A stretch of DNA of 64,000 nt from contig NZ_OY787459.1 of NCBI RefSeq assembly GCF_963678865.1, positions 2,012,501 through 2,076,500 on the forward strand, given 5' to 3'. The notes below the pieces were generated by a model that searched no databases, had not been told where the DNA came from, and saw only the letters and a program-made list of their open reading frames with translations. Below are positions 7,182 to 15,921 of this stretch, piece after piece (the stretch's first letter is position 1; each line of letters opens with the position of its first letter). Source of the stretch: Maridesulfovibrio sp. GTDB lineage: Bacteria > Desulfobacterota > Desulfovibrionia > Desulfovibrionales > Desulfovibrionaceae. The translations under genes were made by a program, and so were the position numbers.

Positions 7182-9572
7182 ATGTTTTCCCGCAAGACGC
7201 ATAATCACGCTGCAGCAGACAGGAAAACACAAAGAAAAGGCGCACTTTTTTTACTGCTTTTCACATTCGTCTGCGCCATTCCCTTGCTTTCGGTTTCATT
7301 TTCCGAAGACATATCGGGTATGCTGCCCACCGGAGAAAAAAATGAAATCAGCCGAGACTTCAAGCTGCTTCAAAAATCTCCCCTTGCCGGAAAAGTACTT
7401 ATTTCCATCTCAAGTGAATCCCTTGGCGAGCTGAAACTAGTGGACGTTGCAGAAAGCATAGCCGGCAGAATGAACTCTCCGTTACTTTCCGTCGAAGACA
7501 ATTCCACCATTCAGCCCCAAGCTGTCATTAATTTTTTGCTCCGGCAGGCACCCAACCTGACCACCGGAAAAGATCTTGAAAAACTGCAGGGACTCACCTC
7601 AACGGAATCGATAAATAAAAATTTAATAAACGCCAAGAAGCTGCTAATTTCCCCGGCAGGAATGGGTATGCGGACCATCATCGCCGCTGACCCGCTTAAT
7701 TTACGTTCAGTTTACCTGCATAAAATAAGTTCACTCCAAAACCTGCCCCGCCTGAAAATCAGCTCCGGGCAATATTTTATTGCGGGAAAAAACGCACTCC
7801 TGATAGTCGGCGAATCCAATATACCCATGACTGATTCCAAGAACGGCTATAAACTTCTGGACCGTTTTCAGGAAATCAAACAGGAAGCTCTAGCCGAAAA
7901 CAATCTCACTGGAGCAGACCTAAACATCGAAATAATGAGCGGGCATTGCTACAGCGTTGCAAACAGTTCGGTCATTAAACGGGATATTCTGACTGTATCA
8001 ATCATTTCCATTTGTGCACTTGGGCTGCTCTTTTTTATGGCATTTCGCAACAGGGGGGCTTTAAGCATCTTCCTTGCGCCGGGAGTTGCCATCATGACCG
8101 GTCTGGGGGTCTGCGCCTTTATCTACAAGGATATGTCTGCAATTGTCATCGGCTTCGGGGCAGTTCTTATGGGTATTTCCATCGACTTTGCGGTGCATAC
8201 ATATTTTGCGCTGGCGGAAAATCCGAATGATGAACAAAGAGCGCTACGCGATGTAAGCAGGCCGGTTCTTTATGGGGCCGCAACCTCATGTGCATCCTTT
8301 ACCGCCCTATATATCTCAGGCATTCCTGGCATCAGACAGCTCTCTGTTTTTTCCGTATCCGGAATAATCGCAGCCTGTTTTTACGCCCTGCTATTTGTCC
8401 CCCGGTTCTGCAATTCTTTTCCCGCCGGAGAAAAAAGACAGCTCGTTTTTCAGGCAAAAGGGAACCCCAAAATCATACTCGGAGCTGCTTTTATACTGCT
8501 CGCAGGATCATCAGTTGCAGCATTAACCAATAATTTTGATACAGAACTTAAAAACCTCGGTTATATTTCCAAAGAAATTTCAAAAACTGAAAGAATTTTT
8601 CAAGAAAAATGGAACCAGATGCGTTCCCGTTCCATGCTCTTTGCTTACGGGAAAACTATGGACGAAGCCCTGAAGAATAACGAGAAAGCATGGGCCGACA
8701 TCAACAAAAATCTTGGAGATGTAAAAGCTGTCAGCATTGCACCGGTATTGCCGTCCGCCATTACTGCACAAAAAAACATCACCAACTGGTCCCGTTTCTG
8801 GCAAAAAAGAAAAGCAAAAACTGAAGAGCAGATTTCCAAGGAAGCCAAAAGTCTCGGGTTTGCTACACATGCTTTCAGCCCGGCAATGAATCGCATTTCA
8901 GAACTTCCCCCGGCCTTGAGCGTCAAATCTTTTCGTGCCAGTCCTCTGGCTCCCCTTGCGAAAATGTTTATCCCTGCAGCAGGCAGTAATGGCGAAAAAC
9001 AAATTATCACTCTGCTACCGGATAACAAAAGAATCATGAATTACTACACTCCCCGGAAAGAAAAAGAACTCGGGGTGCGTCTTGTTTCCCAGTCACGCTT
9101 CAAAGCCACGCTGGAAAAAGAAATGGAGCGGGACATTCTCAGATTCATCACCTGCTCAGGCCTTCTGGTAGCCGCACTTATTTTTATACTTTTCCGTGAT
9201 TTACGGCGAGCATTACTGGCTGTTTTTCCTGCTGTATTCGGGGTGGCGGTGACCTTCGGACTATTGGGAATAATGCAGATTCCGCTGAATATTTTTCACA
9301 TCGTGGCCTTACCCCTTGTCATAGGACTCGGAGCGGACTACGGAATCTTCATGGTTTTTCAGGAAATAAGAATGCCCTCACTATGGACTGTCAAAGCGGT
9401 CAAAATTTCAGGCCTGACCACGCTGGCAGGTTTCGGAGTCCTTGTTTTCGCCAGACATCCCTCGCTCCATTCTTTGGGGACTACTGTGTGTATAGGGATA
9501 ACAGCGGCCCTGTGCTGTGCGGTTATAGTTTTGCCGCATCTGCTGCGTCTGGAAGGAGACGGACATGCATAG
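7182..9572 (+). CDS. MMPL/RND-family exporter
   Basis: A 796-aa inner-membrane transporter of the RND superfamily in the short MMPL arrangement: one TM near residues 20-40, a periplasmic domain, a block of TMs (about 265-410), a second lone TM near 430-445, a second periplasmic domain and a last TM block (about 655-785). Conserved MMPL stretches include GISIDFAVHTYFA in the first block and GLGADYGIFMVFQE in the second; both carry the TM4/TM10 Asp thought to relay protons. It would export the lipid product or a precursor, with the LolA-like protein upstream and the lipoprotein downstream as partners. It overlaps the next gene by eight bases. Confidence 0.92.
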   Translation: MFSRKTHNHAAADRKTQRKGALFLLLFTFVCAIPLLSVSFSEDISGMLPTGEKNEISRDFKLLQKSPLAGKVLISISSESLGELKLVDVAESIAGRMNSPLLSVEDNSTIQPQAVINFLLRQAPNLTTGKDLEKLQGLTSTESINKNLINAKKLLISPAGMGMRTIIAADPLNLRSVYLHKISSLQNLPRLKISSGQYFIAGKNALLIVGESNIPMTDSKNGYKLLDRFQEIKQEALAENNLTGADLNIEIMSGHCYSVANSSVIKRDILTVSIISICALGLLFFMAFRNRGALSIFLAPGVAIMTGLGVCAFIYKDMSAIVIGFGAVLMGISIDFAVHTYFALAENPNDEQRALRDVSRPVLYGAATSCASFTALYISGIPGIRQLSVFSVSGIIAACFYALLFVPRFCNSFPAGEKRQLVFQAKGNPKIILGAAFILLAGSSVAALTNNFDTELKNLGYISKEISKTERIFQEKWNQMRSRSMLFAYGKTMDEALKNNEKAWADINKNLGDVKAVSIAPVLPSAITAQKNITNWSRFWQKRKAKTEEQISKEAKSLGFATHAFSPAMNRISELPPALSVKSFRASPLAPLAKMFIPAAGSNGEKQIITLLPDNKRIMNYYTPRKEKELGVRLVSQSRFKATLEKEMERDILRFITCSGLLVAALIFILFRDLRRALLAVFPAVFGVAVTFGLLGIMQIPLNIFHIVALPLVIGLGADYGIFMVFQEIRMPSLWTVKAVKISGLTTLAGFGVLVFARHPSLHSLGTTVCIGITAALCCAVIVLPHLLRLEGDGHA

Positions 9573-10104
9573 TAACTCAAAAACTTCTTTTCAAAAGTCC
9601 CTGCTGTTCCTGCTGGTTATATTGATGCTGTCCGGTTGTTCCTCACTCAATAAGGTCAACAATATACAGCATAAAAAATCTTCCACCTACCTGCTGCAGC
9701 ATTCTGGAGTGCTCTCCATTGCGGATAAAAGGATGCCCCTGCACGGCATGCTGCAACTTATACCCGAGCAGCGAAAAGCACAGGTGGTCATGATGAACGA
9801 GATGGGCATGAAGCTGCTGGTAGCTGAAATTATTGCCGACGATAAAGGCGGTTATGAATCTAAAAAAATTTTCGAATCACCGTTTTTGCGCTTGATTCCG
9901 CATTTTTATAATGAATCCATGAGCTGCATTTATGAAATGTTCCTCGCTCCGCAATCAGCAACTTCCGGTGCAATAAACATCGTTACCGAGGGCAGCAGGC
10001 AAATCGCCGACCGCAAATTTGCCGCCCATACCATCATTACTGATCCTCAGGGTAATTATACCCTTGAACTGTTCCTTAATTCCGGATCACAAAAGGACTT
10101 TTAG
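9565..10104 (+). CDS. outer-membrane lipoprotein, DUF3261-like
   Basis: A 179-aa lipoprotein with a signal segment LLFLLVILMLSGC (lipobox LSGC) followed by SSLNK. The mature part, with KSSTYLLQHSGVLSIADKRMPLHGMLQL and a later FESPFLRLIPHF, resembles the DUF3261 lipoproteins found in aryl-polyene loci, which I take as LolB-like acceptors; this assignment is from memory of the family and moderately certain. It overlaps the MMPL gene and is two bases from the next gene. With the LolA-like carrier and the exporter it completes an inner-to-outer membrane route. Confidence 0.7.
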   Translation: MHSNSKTSFQKSLLFLLVILMLSGCSSLNKVNNIQHKKSSTYLLQHSGVLSIADKRMPLHGMLQLIPEQRKAQVVMMNEMGMKLLVAEIIADDKGGYESKKIFESPFLRLIPHFYNESMSCIYEMFLAPQSATSGAINIVTEGSRQIADRKFAAHTIITDPQGNYTLELFLNSGSQKDF

Positions 10105-10106
10105 CC

Positions 10107-10493
10107 ATGGAACTGATCAAACAGATTTCTGCCGCAGGCAGTTCCCTTGAAAAAAACGGGACAGAGTACATACGTACATACGTTTTCAATAAATCATTTA
10201 CCGGTTTTGACGGGCATTTTCCCGGAAACCCCATTCTGCCCGGAGTAATTCAGACCCTGCTTGGCCAGAACTCTTCCATGGAAGCCCTTAAACAGCAATT
10301 TCCCCATGAAAAACTTATCTTGCAATCGGTGACCCGCTGCAAATTTCTGCGCCCGGTCAAGCCCATGGAGAAACTGGAGCTTAGCCTGACGCTCAAAACC
10401 AAAGGCCTGAACCACATCTCCATCTGCGTGCTTTCCGTGGACGGAGAAACAGCGGCAACCTACCAACTCATATTCGTACCGGAGACAGTTTAA
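10107..10493 (+). CDS. hot-dog dehydratase (ApeI/FabA-FabZ type)
   Basis: A 128-aa single hot-dog domain with the dehydratase loop GHFPGNPILPGV (His37). This is the second dehydratase-like gene of the locus. In FabZ and FabA the helix after PGV carries an acidic partner four residues on; here that position is Leu (PGVIQTLL), so the usual His-acid pair is incomplete and the protein may use another residue, act in a heterodimer with the 6062 product, or have shifted function. The stop and the next start share one base (TAATG). The family assignment is firm, activity less so. Confidence 0.82.
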   Translation: MELIKQISAAGSSLEKNGTEYIRTYVFNKSFTGFDGHFPGNPILPGVIQTLLGQNSSMEALKQQFPHEKLILQSVTRCKFLRPVKPMEKLELSLTLKTKGLNHISICVLSVDGETAATYQLIFVPETV

Positions 10494-10972
10494 TGGGACG
10501 CAAATCTTATTTCCCGAAGATTGAAGGTGCTCCGGCCCCTTTGAGCCATACAGTTGAACGCAAAGTCCGTTTCGAAGAAGTGGACCCCATGAATATCGTC
10601 TGGCATGGCCGCTACCCCAGCTACTTTGAAGACGGAAGGACTGCCCTTGGCGATCTGTACGGGGTCGGCTACATGGATCTTTACCGCTACAAAGTAGCCG
10701 CGCCGATCAAAAAGATGCAGGTTGACTATATCAAGCCACTCCGCTTCGGGGATACTTTCAGCATCGAAACACTGCTCCACTGGACTGAAGCCGCACGCAT
10801 GAATTATGAATTCATAATCCGCAATGCTGCCGGAGAAAAAACAACCACCGGCTGCACAGTACAACTATTTATCATCGATGAAGAACTGCTCATGTACCAA
10901 CCTGATTTTTATGCTGAATTCTGCAATAAATGGAAAGCCGGTTCCCTCTGTCCACTAAACCGAAAGCTTTAG
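10493..10972 (+). CDS. acyl-CoA/ACP thioesterase (4-hydroxybenzoyl-CoA thioesterase family)
   Basis: A 159-aa hot-dog thioesterase. The VRFEEVDPMNIVWHGRYPSYFEDGR segment is the YbgC/4HBT signature in two parts: the Asp of EVDPMNIV is the catalytic acid and WHGRY-YFE is the usual substrate loop. It would release or edit acyl chains from ACP or CoA. Aryl-polyene-type loci carry a thioesterase of this kind. It starts one base inside the dehydratase stop and ends seven bases before the radical SAM gene, whose ribosome site is the AGGAAGG at its stop. Confidence 0.87.
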   Translation: MGRKSYFPKIEGAPAPLSHTVERKVRFEEVDPMNIVWHGRYPSYFEDGRTALGDLYGVGYMDLYRYKVAAPIKKMQVDYIKPLRFGDTFSIETLLHWTEAARMNYEFIIRNAAGEKTTTGCTVQLFIIDEELLMYQPDFYAEFCNKWKAGSLCPLNRKL

Positions 10973-10979
10973 GAAGGCC

Positions 10980-12374
10980 ATGGCAACTGTTTTTCTAATC
11001 TCCACAAACACCAATGTTGAACCCTACCCGGTATATCCTATCGGCATGTCAGTTATTGCCGGTCCGCTGCACGCGGCAGGACACAAGGTTATCCAGTACG
11101 ACATGCTGGCTGCCGGTAATTCTCTTGAGCATCTACGAAAAACACTGGCTGAAACCACGCCGCAATATGCTGGAATATCCATCCGCAATGTAGACAACGT
11201 AGATTCCTTCACCTCTCATACCAACAAGTACATCTACAAAGCCAAGCTCATAGTTGATGTGCTGAAAGAATCCGGAATCCCGATCATTGCCGGAGGAGCT
11301 GGGTTCTCCCTGCTGCCGGAAGAAATCCTTGAATATACCGGGGCGGACTATGGAATTGTGGGGGAAGGCGAACGCAAGATGGTCGACCTCATCAACAGGC
11401 TTGAGCATGGTGAAACAGCTCCGCGAATTTACGGCAAAGAAGAAGGAATTTCCGGGGCTGATATTCCAATGCCACGCTGGGACCATGAACTGCTGAGCTA
11501 TTATCTTGCTCAGAGCGGGGTCTTGAACGTACAGACCAAGCGCGGATGCGAGCATCGCTGCGCCTACTGTACATACCCTTATCTGGAAGGACGCAAAATG
11601 CGGGTCCGCCCGGTGGATGAAGTTGCTGACGAGCTTGAAATGCTTTGCAAATATGGAGCGGACAATATTTTCTTCACAGACTCAGTGCTTAATGACCGGG
11701 GTGGTCACTATCTGCTGCTGGCCGAAGAAATTATACGCCGGAAGATTAAAATAAGCTGGTGCGGTTTTTTCCAGCCCGGTCCCGTTGAAAATGACCAACT
11801 GGTTCTACTCAAACGCTCCGGCCTGCACGCAATGGAGGTGGGTACAGACGCCACCAGTGATACAACGCTGCAAGCATTGCACAAAAGTTTCAGCTTTGAT
11901 GAAGTAATGGATTTCAATGAAAAATGTATTCGGCAAAGAATCCCCTGTGCGCACTTTGTAATTTTCGGAGGTCCCGGCGAAACCATGGACACGGTTCGCG
12001 AGGGGATCGTAAACATGAACTTACTACGCAATTGCGTGGTTTTCCCCTTTTCAGGGATCAGGCTGCACGAAGGAACTCCGCTCTTTACAAGAGCGGTCAA
12101 AGAAGGTTTAATCCGCCCCGGACAATCGCTGCTGGAACCTTTCTACTACTTCTCCCCCGGCCTTGATAAAGATGAAATGAACGCGGCCCTGATCGAAGGA
12201 TTCAAAAGACGCAGGGATAGACTGTTCCCTCCTGACGAGGGGCAACAACGCATTAACATTATGAAAAAATTCGGATTCCGGGGAATTCTCTGGGATCAGC
12301 TGATAAAATTCGATGACCAGCCCGGAAAGAAAACACCTTCTCAACCAGTCACAGATTCCGCTCATGCAGATTAA
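10980..12374 (+). CDS. B12-binding radical SAM protein, ladderane-locus type
   Basis: A 464-aa cytoplasmic enzyme with an N-terminal cobalamin-binding Rossmann domain (about 1-145) and a radical SAM barrel (about 180-410). The SAM cluster motif CxxxCxxC is Cys190-Cys194-Cys197 in RGCEHRCAYCTYP. In the B12 domain the motif expected as DxHxxG reads DMLAAG at 41-46, so the axial His is absent, as in many B12 radical SAM enzymes. The overall sequence fits the family I remember as associated with lipid loci proposed for ladderane synthesis. Reactions of such enzymes include methylation, ring contraction and cyclisation at unactivated carbons; which applies is unknown. It overlaps the glycosyltransferase gene by 11 bases. 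Confidence 0.88.
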   Translation: MATVFLISTNTNVEPYPVYPIGMSVIAGPLHAAGHKVIQYDMLAAGNSLEHLRKTLAETTPQYAGISIRNVDNVDSFTSHTNKYIYKAKLIVDVLKESGIPIIAGGAGFSLLPEEILEYTGADYGIVGEGERKMVDLINRLEHGETAPRIYGKEEGISGADIPMPRWDHELLSYYLAQSGVLNVQTKRGCEHRCAYCTYPYLEGRKMRVRPVDEVADELEMLCKYGADNIFFTDSVLNDRGGHYLLLAEEIIRRKIKISWCGFFQPGPVENDQLVLLKRSGLHAMEVGTDATSDTTLQALHKSFSFDEVMDFNEKCIRQRIPCAHFVIFGGPGETMDTVREGIVNMNLLRNCVVFPFSGIRLHEGTPLFTRAVKEGLIRPGQSLLEPFYYFSPGLDKDEMNAALIEGFKRRRDRLFPPDEGQQRINIMKKFGFRGILWDQLIKFDDQPGKKTPSQPVTDSAHAD

Positions 12375-13548
12375 ACCGCTAATAGTTATCCCGGTATACA
12401 ACCACGGCTCCACCCTGCGCGATGTCGCAGAGCGGGCCTTGAAGCACGGCGAAGTTCTCATTCTCGACGACGGAAGTACGGACGGAGGGCCGGATGCTGT
12501 TGAGGATATGGACCTCACCGTAATTTCCCACGATGAAAACCTAGGCAAAGGGCAGGCCATCCTCACTGCAGCTGAAAAAGCACGAGAGCTGGGTAAAACC
12601 CACATCATCACCATTGATGCCGACGGCCAACATTTTCCCGAAGAGATTCCTAAATTTATCAAAGCGATCCAACAAAGCCCGGAAACTATTTTCGTAGGCA
12701 GCAGGAACTTTGAAGGGCAGAACGTGCCCGGTGCTGCAAAGTTCGGGCGCAGCTTCTCCAATTTCTGGCTACGGGTCCAGACCGGAATAAAAATAAACGA
12801 CGTACAGAGTGGATTCAGGGCCTATCCCCTTGAAATCTTTTCCGTAGCAAAGACTTCCGAATCCCGCTACGCCTTTGAAGTGGAGATACTGGTCAAATCA
12901 GCATGGGCCGGATACGATCTAAAAGACCTGCCTATTGAAGTCTATTATCCCAACCCGGAGGAACGGGTTTCCCACTTTGATACCTTTAAAGATAATATTC
13001 GCATCTCGCTGCTTAACACCAGGCTGACCATGCGTTCCTTCGTGCCCCTGCCCCACCGTCAGTACGCAAAGGATGAAGAAGGTAAAATAACTCCCATTCA
13101 CCCCCTGCGCTCACTGCGAATACTGCTTTGCAAGGATGAAACCCCGCTCAAACTGGCTATTGCCGGAGCAATAGGTATGCTGCTGGGTACTTTACCGCTT
13201 ATAGCAATGCACTCCATTGCTATCATACTTTTTTGCGGTTTCTTCCGGCTGAGCAAAATAACCGGGCTGGCGGTCAGTCAGTTGTGTATTCCCCCGTTTG
13301 TTCCGGCCCTGTGTATCGAAGCCGGACATTACATGCGCTACAATAAATTCCTGACCGAAATCTCTTTGCAGACCATCGGTTACGAAGCGCTGGACCGTTT
13401 TTATGAATGGGTGCTTGGATCTCTTGTATTGGGACCGCTCTTTGCCGCAATTATAGGTATTACGATTTACATTATGGCATTTACCATTAAACGGTTTTTA
13501 GATATTAAACCGCAGCAGTGTGGAAAAAGTCACCATGAAACGCGATAA
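12364..13548 (+). CDS. glycosyltransferase family 2 with C-terminal DUF2062 membrane domain
   Basis: A 394-aa protein in two parts. Residues 1-230 are a GT2 domain: VIPVYNHGSTLRD at the N-terminus, LDDGSTDGG, and the metal-binding DAD at 85-87 in TIDADGQHFP, like polyprenyl-phosphate sugar transferases. Residues about 255-380 are a DUF2062 membrane domain with three to four TM segments. I chose the ATG at 12364, immediately before the GT2 core; an ATG at 12313 in the same frame adds 17 unsupported residues, and neither has a clear ribosome site. It likely glycosylates the lipid or its carrier at the inner membrane. GT2-DUF2062 proteins are a standard part of aryl-polyene-type loci. Confidence 0.87.
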   Translation: MQIKPLIVIPVYNHGSTLRDVAERALKHGEVLILDDGSTDGGPDAVEDMDLTVISHDENLGKGQAILTAAEKARELGKTHIITIDADGQHFPEEIPKFIKAIQQSPETIFVGSRNFEGQNVPGAAKFGRSFSNFWLRVQTGIKINDVQSGFRAYPLEIFSVAKTSESRYAFEVEILVKSAWAGYDLKDLPIEVYYPNPEERVSHFDTFKDNIRISLLNTRLTMRSFVPLPHRQYAKDEEGKITPIHPLRSLRILLCKDETPLKLAIAGAIGMLLGTLPLIAMHSIAIILFCGFFRLSKITGLAVSQLCIPPFVPALCIEAGHYMRYNKFLTEISLQTIGYEALDRFYEWVLGSLVLGPLFAAIIGITIYIMAFTIKRFLDIKPQQCGKSHHETR

Positions 13549-14458
13549 GAAATGGTCCAGTAAAAGTCTGGCTCCCGCGTTTTTCCACAATTTTTTTTAC
13601 GGGGTGATCAAACTGCTGGGCAGACCGGGGGCATACGCCATGCTCTTCTTTGTGGTTGTCTTTTACTGCCTGCTGCCCGGAGTGAGGAAAAGGCCAGCGG
13701 AATACATCCGCCGCCGTTTTGGAAAACAGAATGCTGCCAGCAAATTGAAACACACCTTCCTGCTCTACTGGAACTTCGGAAAAATGCTGGTGGACCGTGC
13801 AGTACTGCGCATTCTGGGAGATTTCAAAGCCCATGGACCGGATAAAGACATTAGCCTGCTGCAGGAACTCTATGCTGAACACAAACGGCTGATCCTGTTG
13901 ACCGCGCACGTAGGCTGCTGGCAAATGGGACTTTCATATCTCGGATTTCTGGATGCCCCCAAAGCGGTGGTCATGCTCATGGAACGCGGGGATGTGGACA
14001 AACATTCCTTTAAATGGAAAAGCTCGGGCGGAGAAGAAAAGGAAGAAGAAGTAACGATCATCAACCCGGCAGCACCATTGGGTGGAACACTTGAAATGCT
14101 CACTGCCCTGCGTGAGAATTCCGTGCTCTGTATCAACGGAGACCGGACTATGGGAAAGAGCAGGCATAATGTGCAGCTTAATTTTCTGGGCGGGAAAATC
14201 GAACTTCCGATCACTCCGTTCAAAATTGCGGCAACAACAGAAACCCCTGTGGCAATTGTCTTTTCCATCCGCAGCAAGGCAGGGGAAGGGAAATTCCGGG
14301 TAGCACGGGTAATCAACGTGCCTGCAGATACAGGCAAAGGGGAAATCCGCGGTCCCGAAGCTTTCACCCCTTATGCACAACAATTTTCAGCTGAACTGGA
14401 AAAGTATTGTCAGGAAAACCCCTACCAATTCTACAATTTTTTTAACATGTGGAATTAA
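13535..14458 (+). CDS. LpxL/HtrB-type lipid acyltransferase
   Basis: A 307-aa membrane acyltransferase of the lysophospholipid acyltransferase superfamily, with an N-terminal anchor (AMLFFVVVFYCLLPG). The active-site box reads HVGCWQ, that is His-x4-Gln instead of the usual His-x4-Asp/Glu; the rest of the fold is well kept, for example VLCINGDRTMG and PFKIAATTETPVAIVF. The ATG at 13535 has GGAA upstream; a GTG at 13520 in frame would add five residues. The gene starts within the end of the GT2 gene. It probably acylates a glycosylated lipid intermediate with the locus chain. The Gln replacement may alter activity. Confidence 0.85.
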   Translation: MKRDKKWSSKSLAPAFFHNFFYGVIKLLGRPGAYAMLFFVVVFYCLLPGVRKRPAEYIRRRFGKQNAASKLKHTFLLYWNFGKMLVDRAVLRILGDFKAHGPDKDISLLQELYAEHKRLILLTAHVGCWQMGLSYLGFLDAPKAVVMLMERGDVDKHSFKWKSSGGEEKEEEVTIINPAAPLGGTLEMLTALRENSVLCINGDRTMGKSRHNVQLNFLGGKIELPITPFKIAATTETPVAIVFSIRSKAGEGKFRVARVINVPADTGKGEIRGPEAFTPYAQQFSAELEKYCQENPYQFYNFFNMWN

Positions 14459-14481
14459 CGAATCCTTACAAAGAGGCAAAA

Positions 14482-14727
14482 TTGCATACCAAACTCAAAG
14501 AACTGCTGATTGAAGAACTGAACCTCATCGACGTCACCGTCGACGAAATCGAAAACGATGCGCCCCTCTTCGGAGAAGGACTCGGTCTTGACTCTCTCGA
14601 TGCTGTGGAAATCGTTGTACTGGTCCAGAAGAACTTCAACGTTGAAATCAAAAACATGGAAGAAGGCAAGGCTGCCTTCCAGAGCGTAAACAGTCTAGTG
14701 GACTTCATCAGGGAAAAACAGGCTTAA
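14482..14727 (+). CDS. acyl carrier protein, second of two
   Basis: An 81-aa carrier protein with the phosphopantetheine Ser in GLGLDSLDAVEIV. I set the start at the TTG at 14482 because AAGAGG lies five bases upstream and the length is then the family norm; a GTG at 14449, overlapping the acyltransferase stop, would add 11 residues. It differs clearly from the first ACP at 4400, so the two may serve different steps (chain building against starter loading or transfer). It lies directly before a KS and CLF-like pair, the arrangement of a minimal type II synthase. Confidence 0.92.
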   Translation: MHTKLKELLIEELNLIDVTVDEIENDAPLFGEGLGLDSLDAVEIVVLVQKNFNVEIKNMEEGKAAFQSVNSLVDFIREKQA

Positions 14728-14730
14728 GTC

Positions 14731-15921
14731 ATGGACCTTCCCGTCAATATCTGCGCCGTCGGCTGTATCTGTGCCGCTGGAAAGGATAGCCGCGCATGTT
14801 TTGATACCATGTTGCACGGGGATGTCCGGCCCACTTTCAAACCCGGTTTTTCATATGACCAACCCATGTCCTCCCCCGTTTTCGCAGTAAAGCAGGAGTG
14901 GATTAAGCGGCAGGAACAAAATCCCCCGCTGACAGAGACTATAAAACTCCTTTTTCAAGCAGCGGACGAGGCTCTGGCACAAGCCGGACTGACCCCGCAA
15001 AAACTCGGCGGCCTTAAGGTCGGATCCTGCATCGGCTCTTCCACCGGGGCATCGCTTAATTTCATGCCTTTTTACCAGCAATGGCGGGAAGAGAAAGAAC
15101 CGGATCTTAAAATTATTGAGAGCTACTTGTCCTGCAATCCGGCAACAGCCGTAGCGGATAGATACGCCCTGAACGGTCCGGTGCAGACCGTAACCAATGC
15201 CTGCTCTTCCGGCACCGATGCCATCGGCATAGGATCATCGTGGATAAGACAGGGACTTTGCGATCTGGTTATTGCCGGAGGCGCCGACGCCCTGAGCGGA
15301 ATTTCCTACACCGGTTTTTCCCGGCTGATGATCACCAGCCCGGAAAGATGCCGCCCCTTTGACAAAGACAGGCAAGGCCTGAATCTGGGAGAAGGCGCGG
15401 CTACAGTTATCCTTGCAGGGGAAAAAGCCATGCAGGAACTGCAACTCAATTCCATGGCGAAGGTTATTGGCTACGGCACCTGCTGCGATGCCCACCACCT
15501 GACTGCACCACATCCTGAGGGTTCCGGACTGAAACAGGCCATAAACGATGCTCTGCAACGCAGCGGCATAACAGCTTCCGACATAGGATTCATTAACGTA
15601 CACGGCACAGGCACAGAGAATAACGACCGTATTGAAGGTCAGGTCATAAGGGATTTATTTCCCCGCACCACTTTCACAGGGATCAAAGGATTCACCGGGC
15701 ATACTTTAGGCGCTGCAGGAGCTATAGAAGCGGTCATGACTGTAATGTCGCTTAAACACGGGTTGCTAATGCCCACCTCTGGATTCCGTGAGGCTTCGGC
15801 TAAATCAAACGCAATCCCGGTGACCGCAAAATCTTCAATAAAGGCCGAATACGCACTTAGTGATTCACTGGCTTTCGGCGGAAACAATTCCGCCCTTGTC
15901 TTTAAAAAGGGGGCAGCATGA
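14731..15921 (+). CDS. beta-ketoacyl-ACP synthase, third; catalytic partner of the CLF-like gene
   Basis: A 396-aa KS with Cys in TNACSSGTDA, His in NVHGTGTENND and Lys/His in GIKGFTGHTLGAAGA, so the catalytic set is complete. Its stop overlaps the start of the chain-length-factor-like gene at 15918 by four bases, the arrangement expected for a KS-CLF heterodimer as in aryl-polyene and type II polyketide synthases. It also directly follows the second ACP. It is thus the best candidate for the iterative elongating enzyme of the locus. Confidence 0.93.
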   Translation: MDLPVNICAVGCICAAGKDSRACFDTMLHGDVRPTFKPGFSYDQPMSSPVFAVKQEWIKRQEQNPPLTETIKLLFQAADEALAQAGLTPQKLGGLKVGSCIGSSTGASLNFMPFYQQWREEKEPDLKIIESYLSCNPATAVADRYALNGPVQTVTNACSSGTDAIGIGSSWIRQGLCDLVIAGGADALSGISYTGFSRLMITSPERCRPFDKDRQGLNLGEGAATVILAGEKAMQELQLNSMAKVIGYGTCCDAHHLTAPHPEGSGLKQAINDALQRSGITASDIGFINVHGTGTENNDRIEGQVIRDLFPRTTFTGIKGFTGHTLGAAGAIEAVMTVMSLKHGLLMPTSGFREASAKSNAIPVTAKSSIKAEYALSDSLAFGGNNSALVFKKGAA

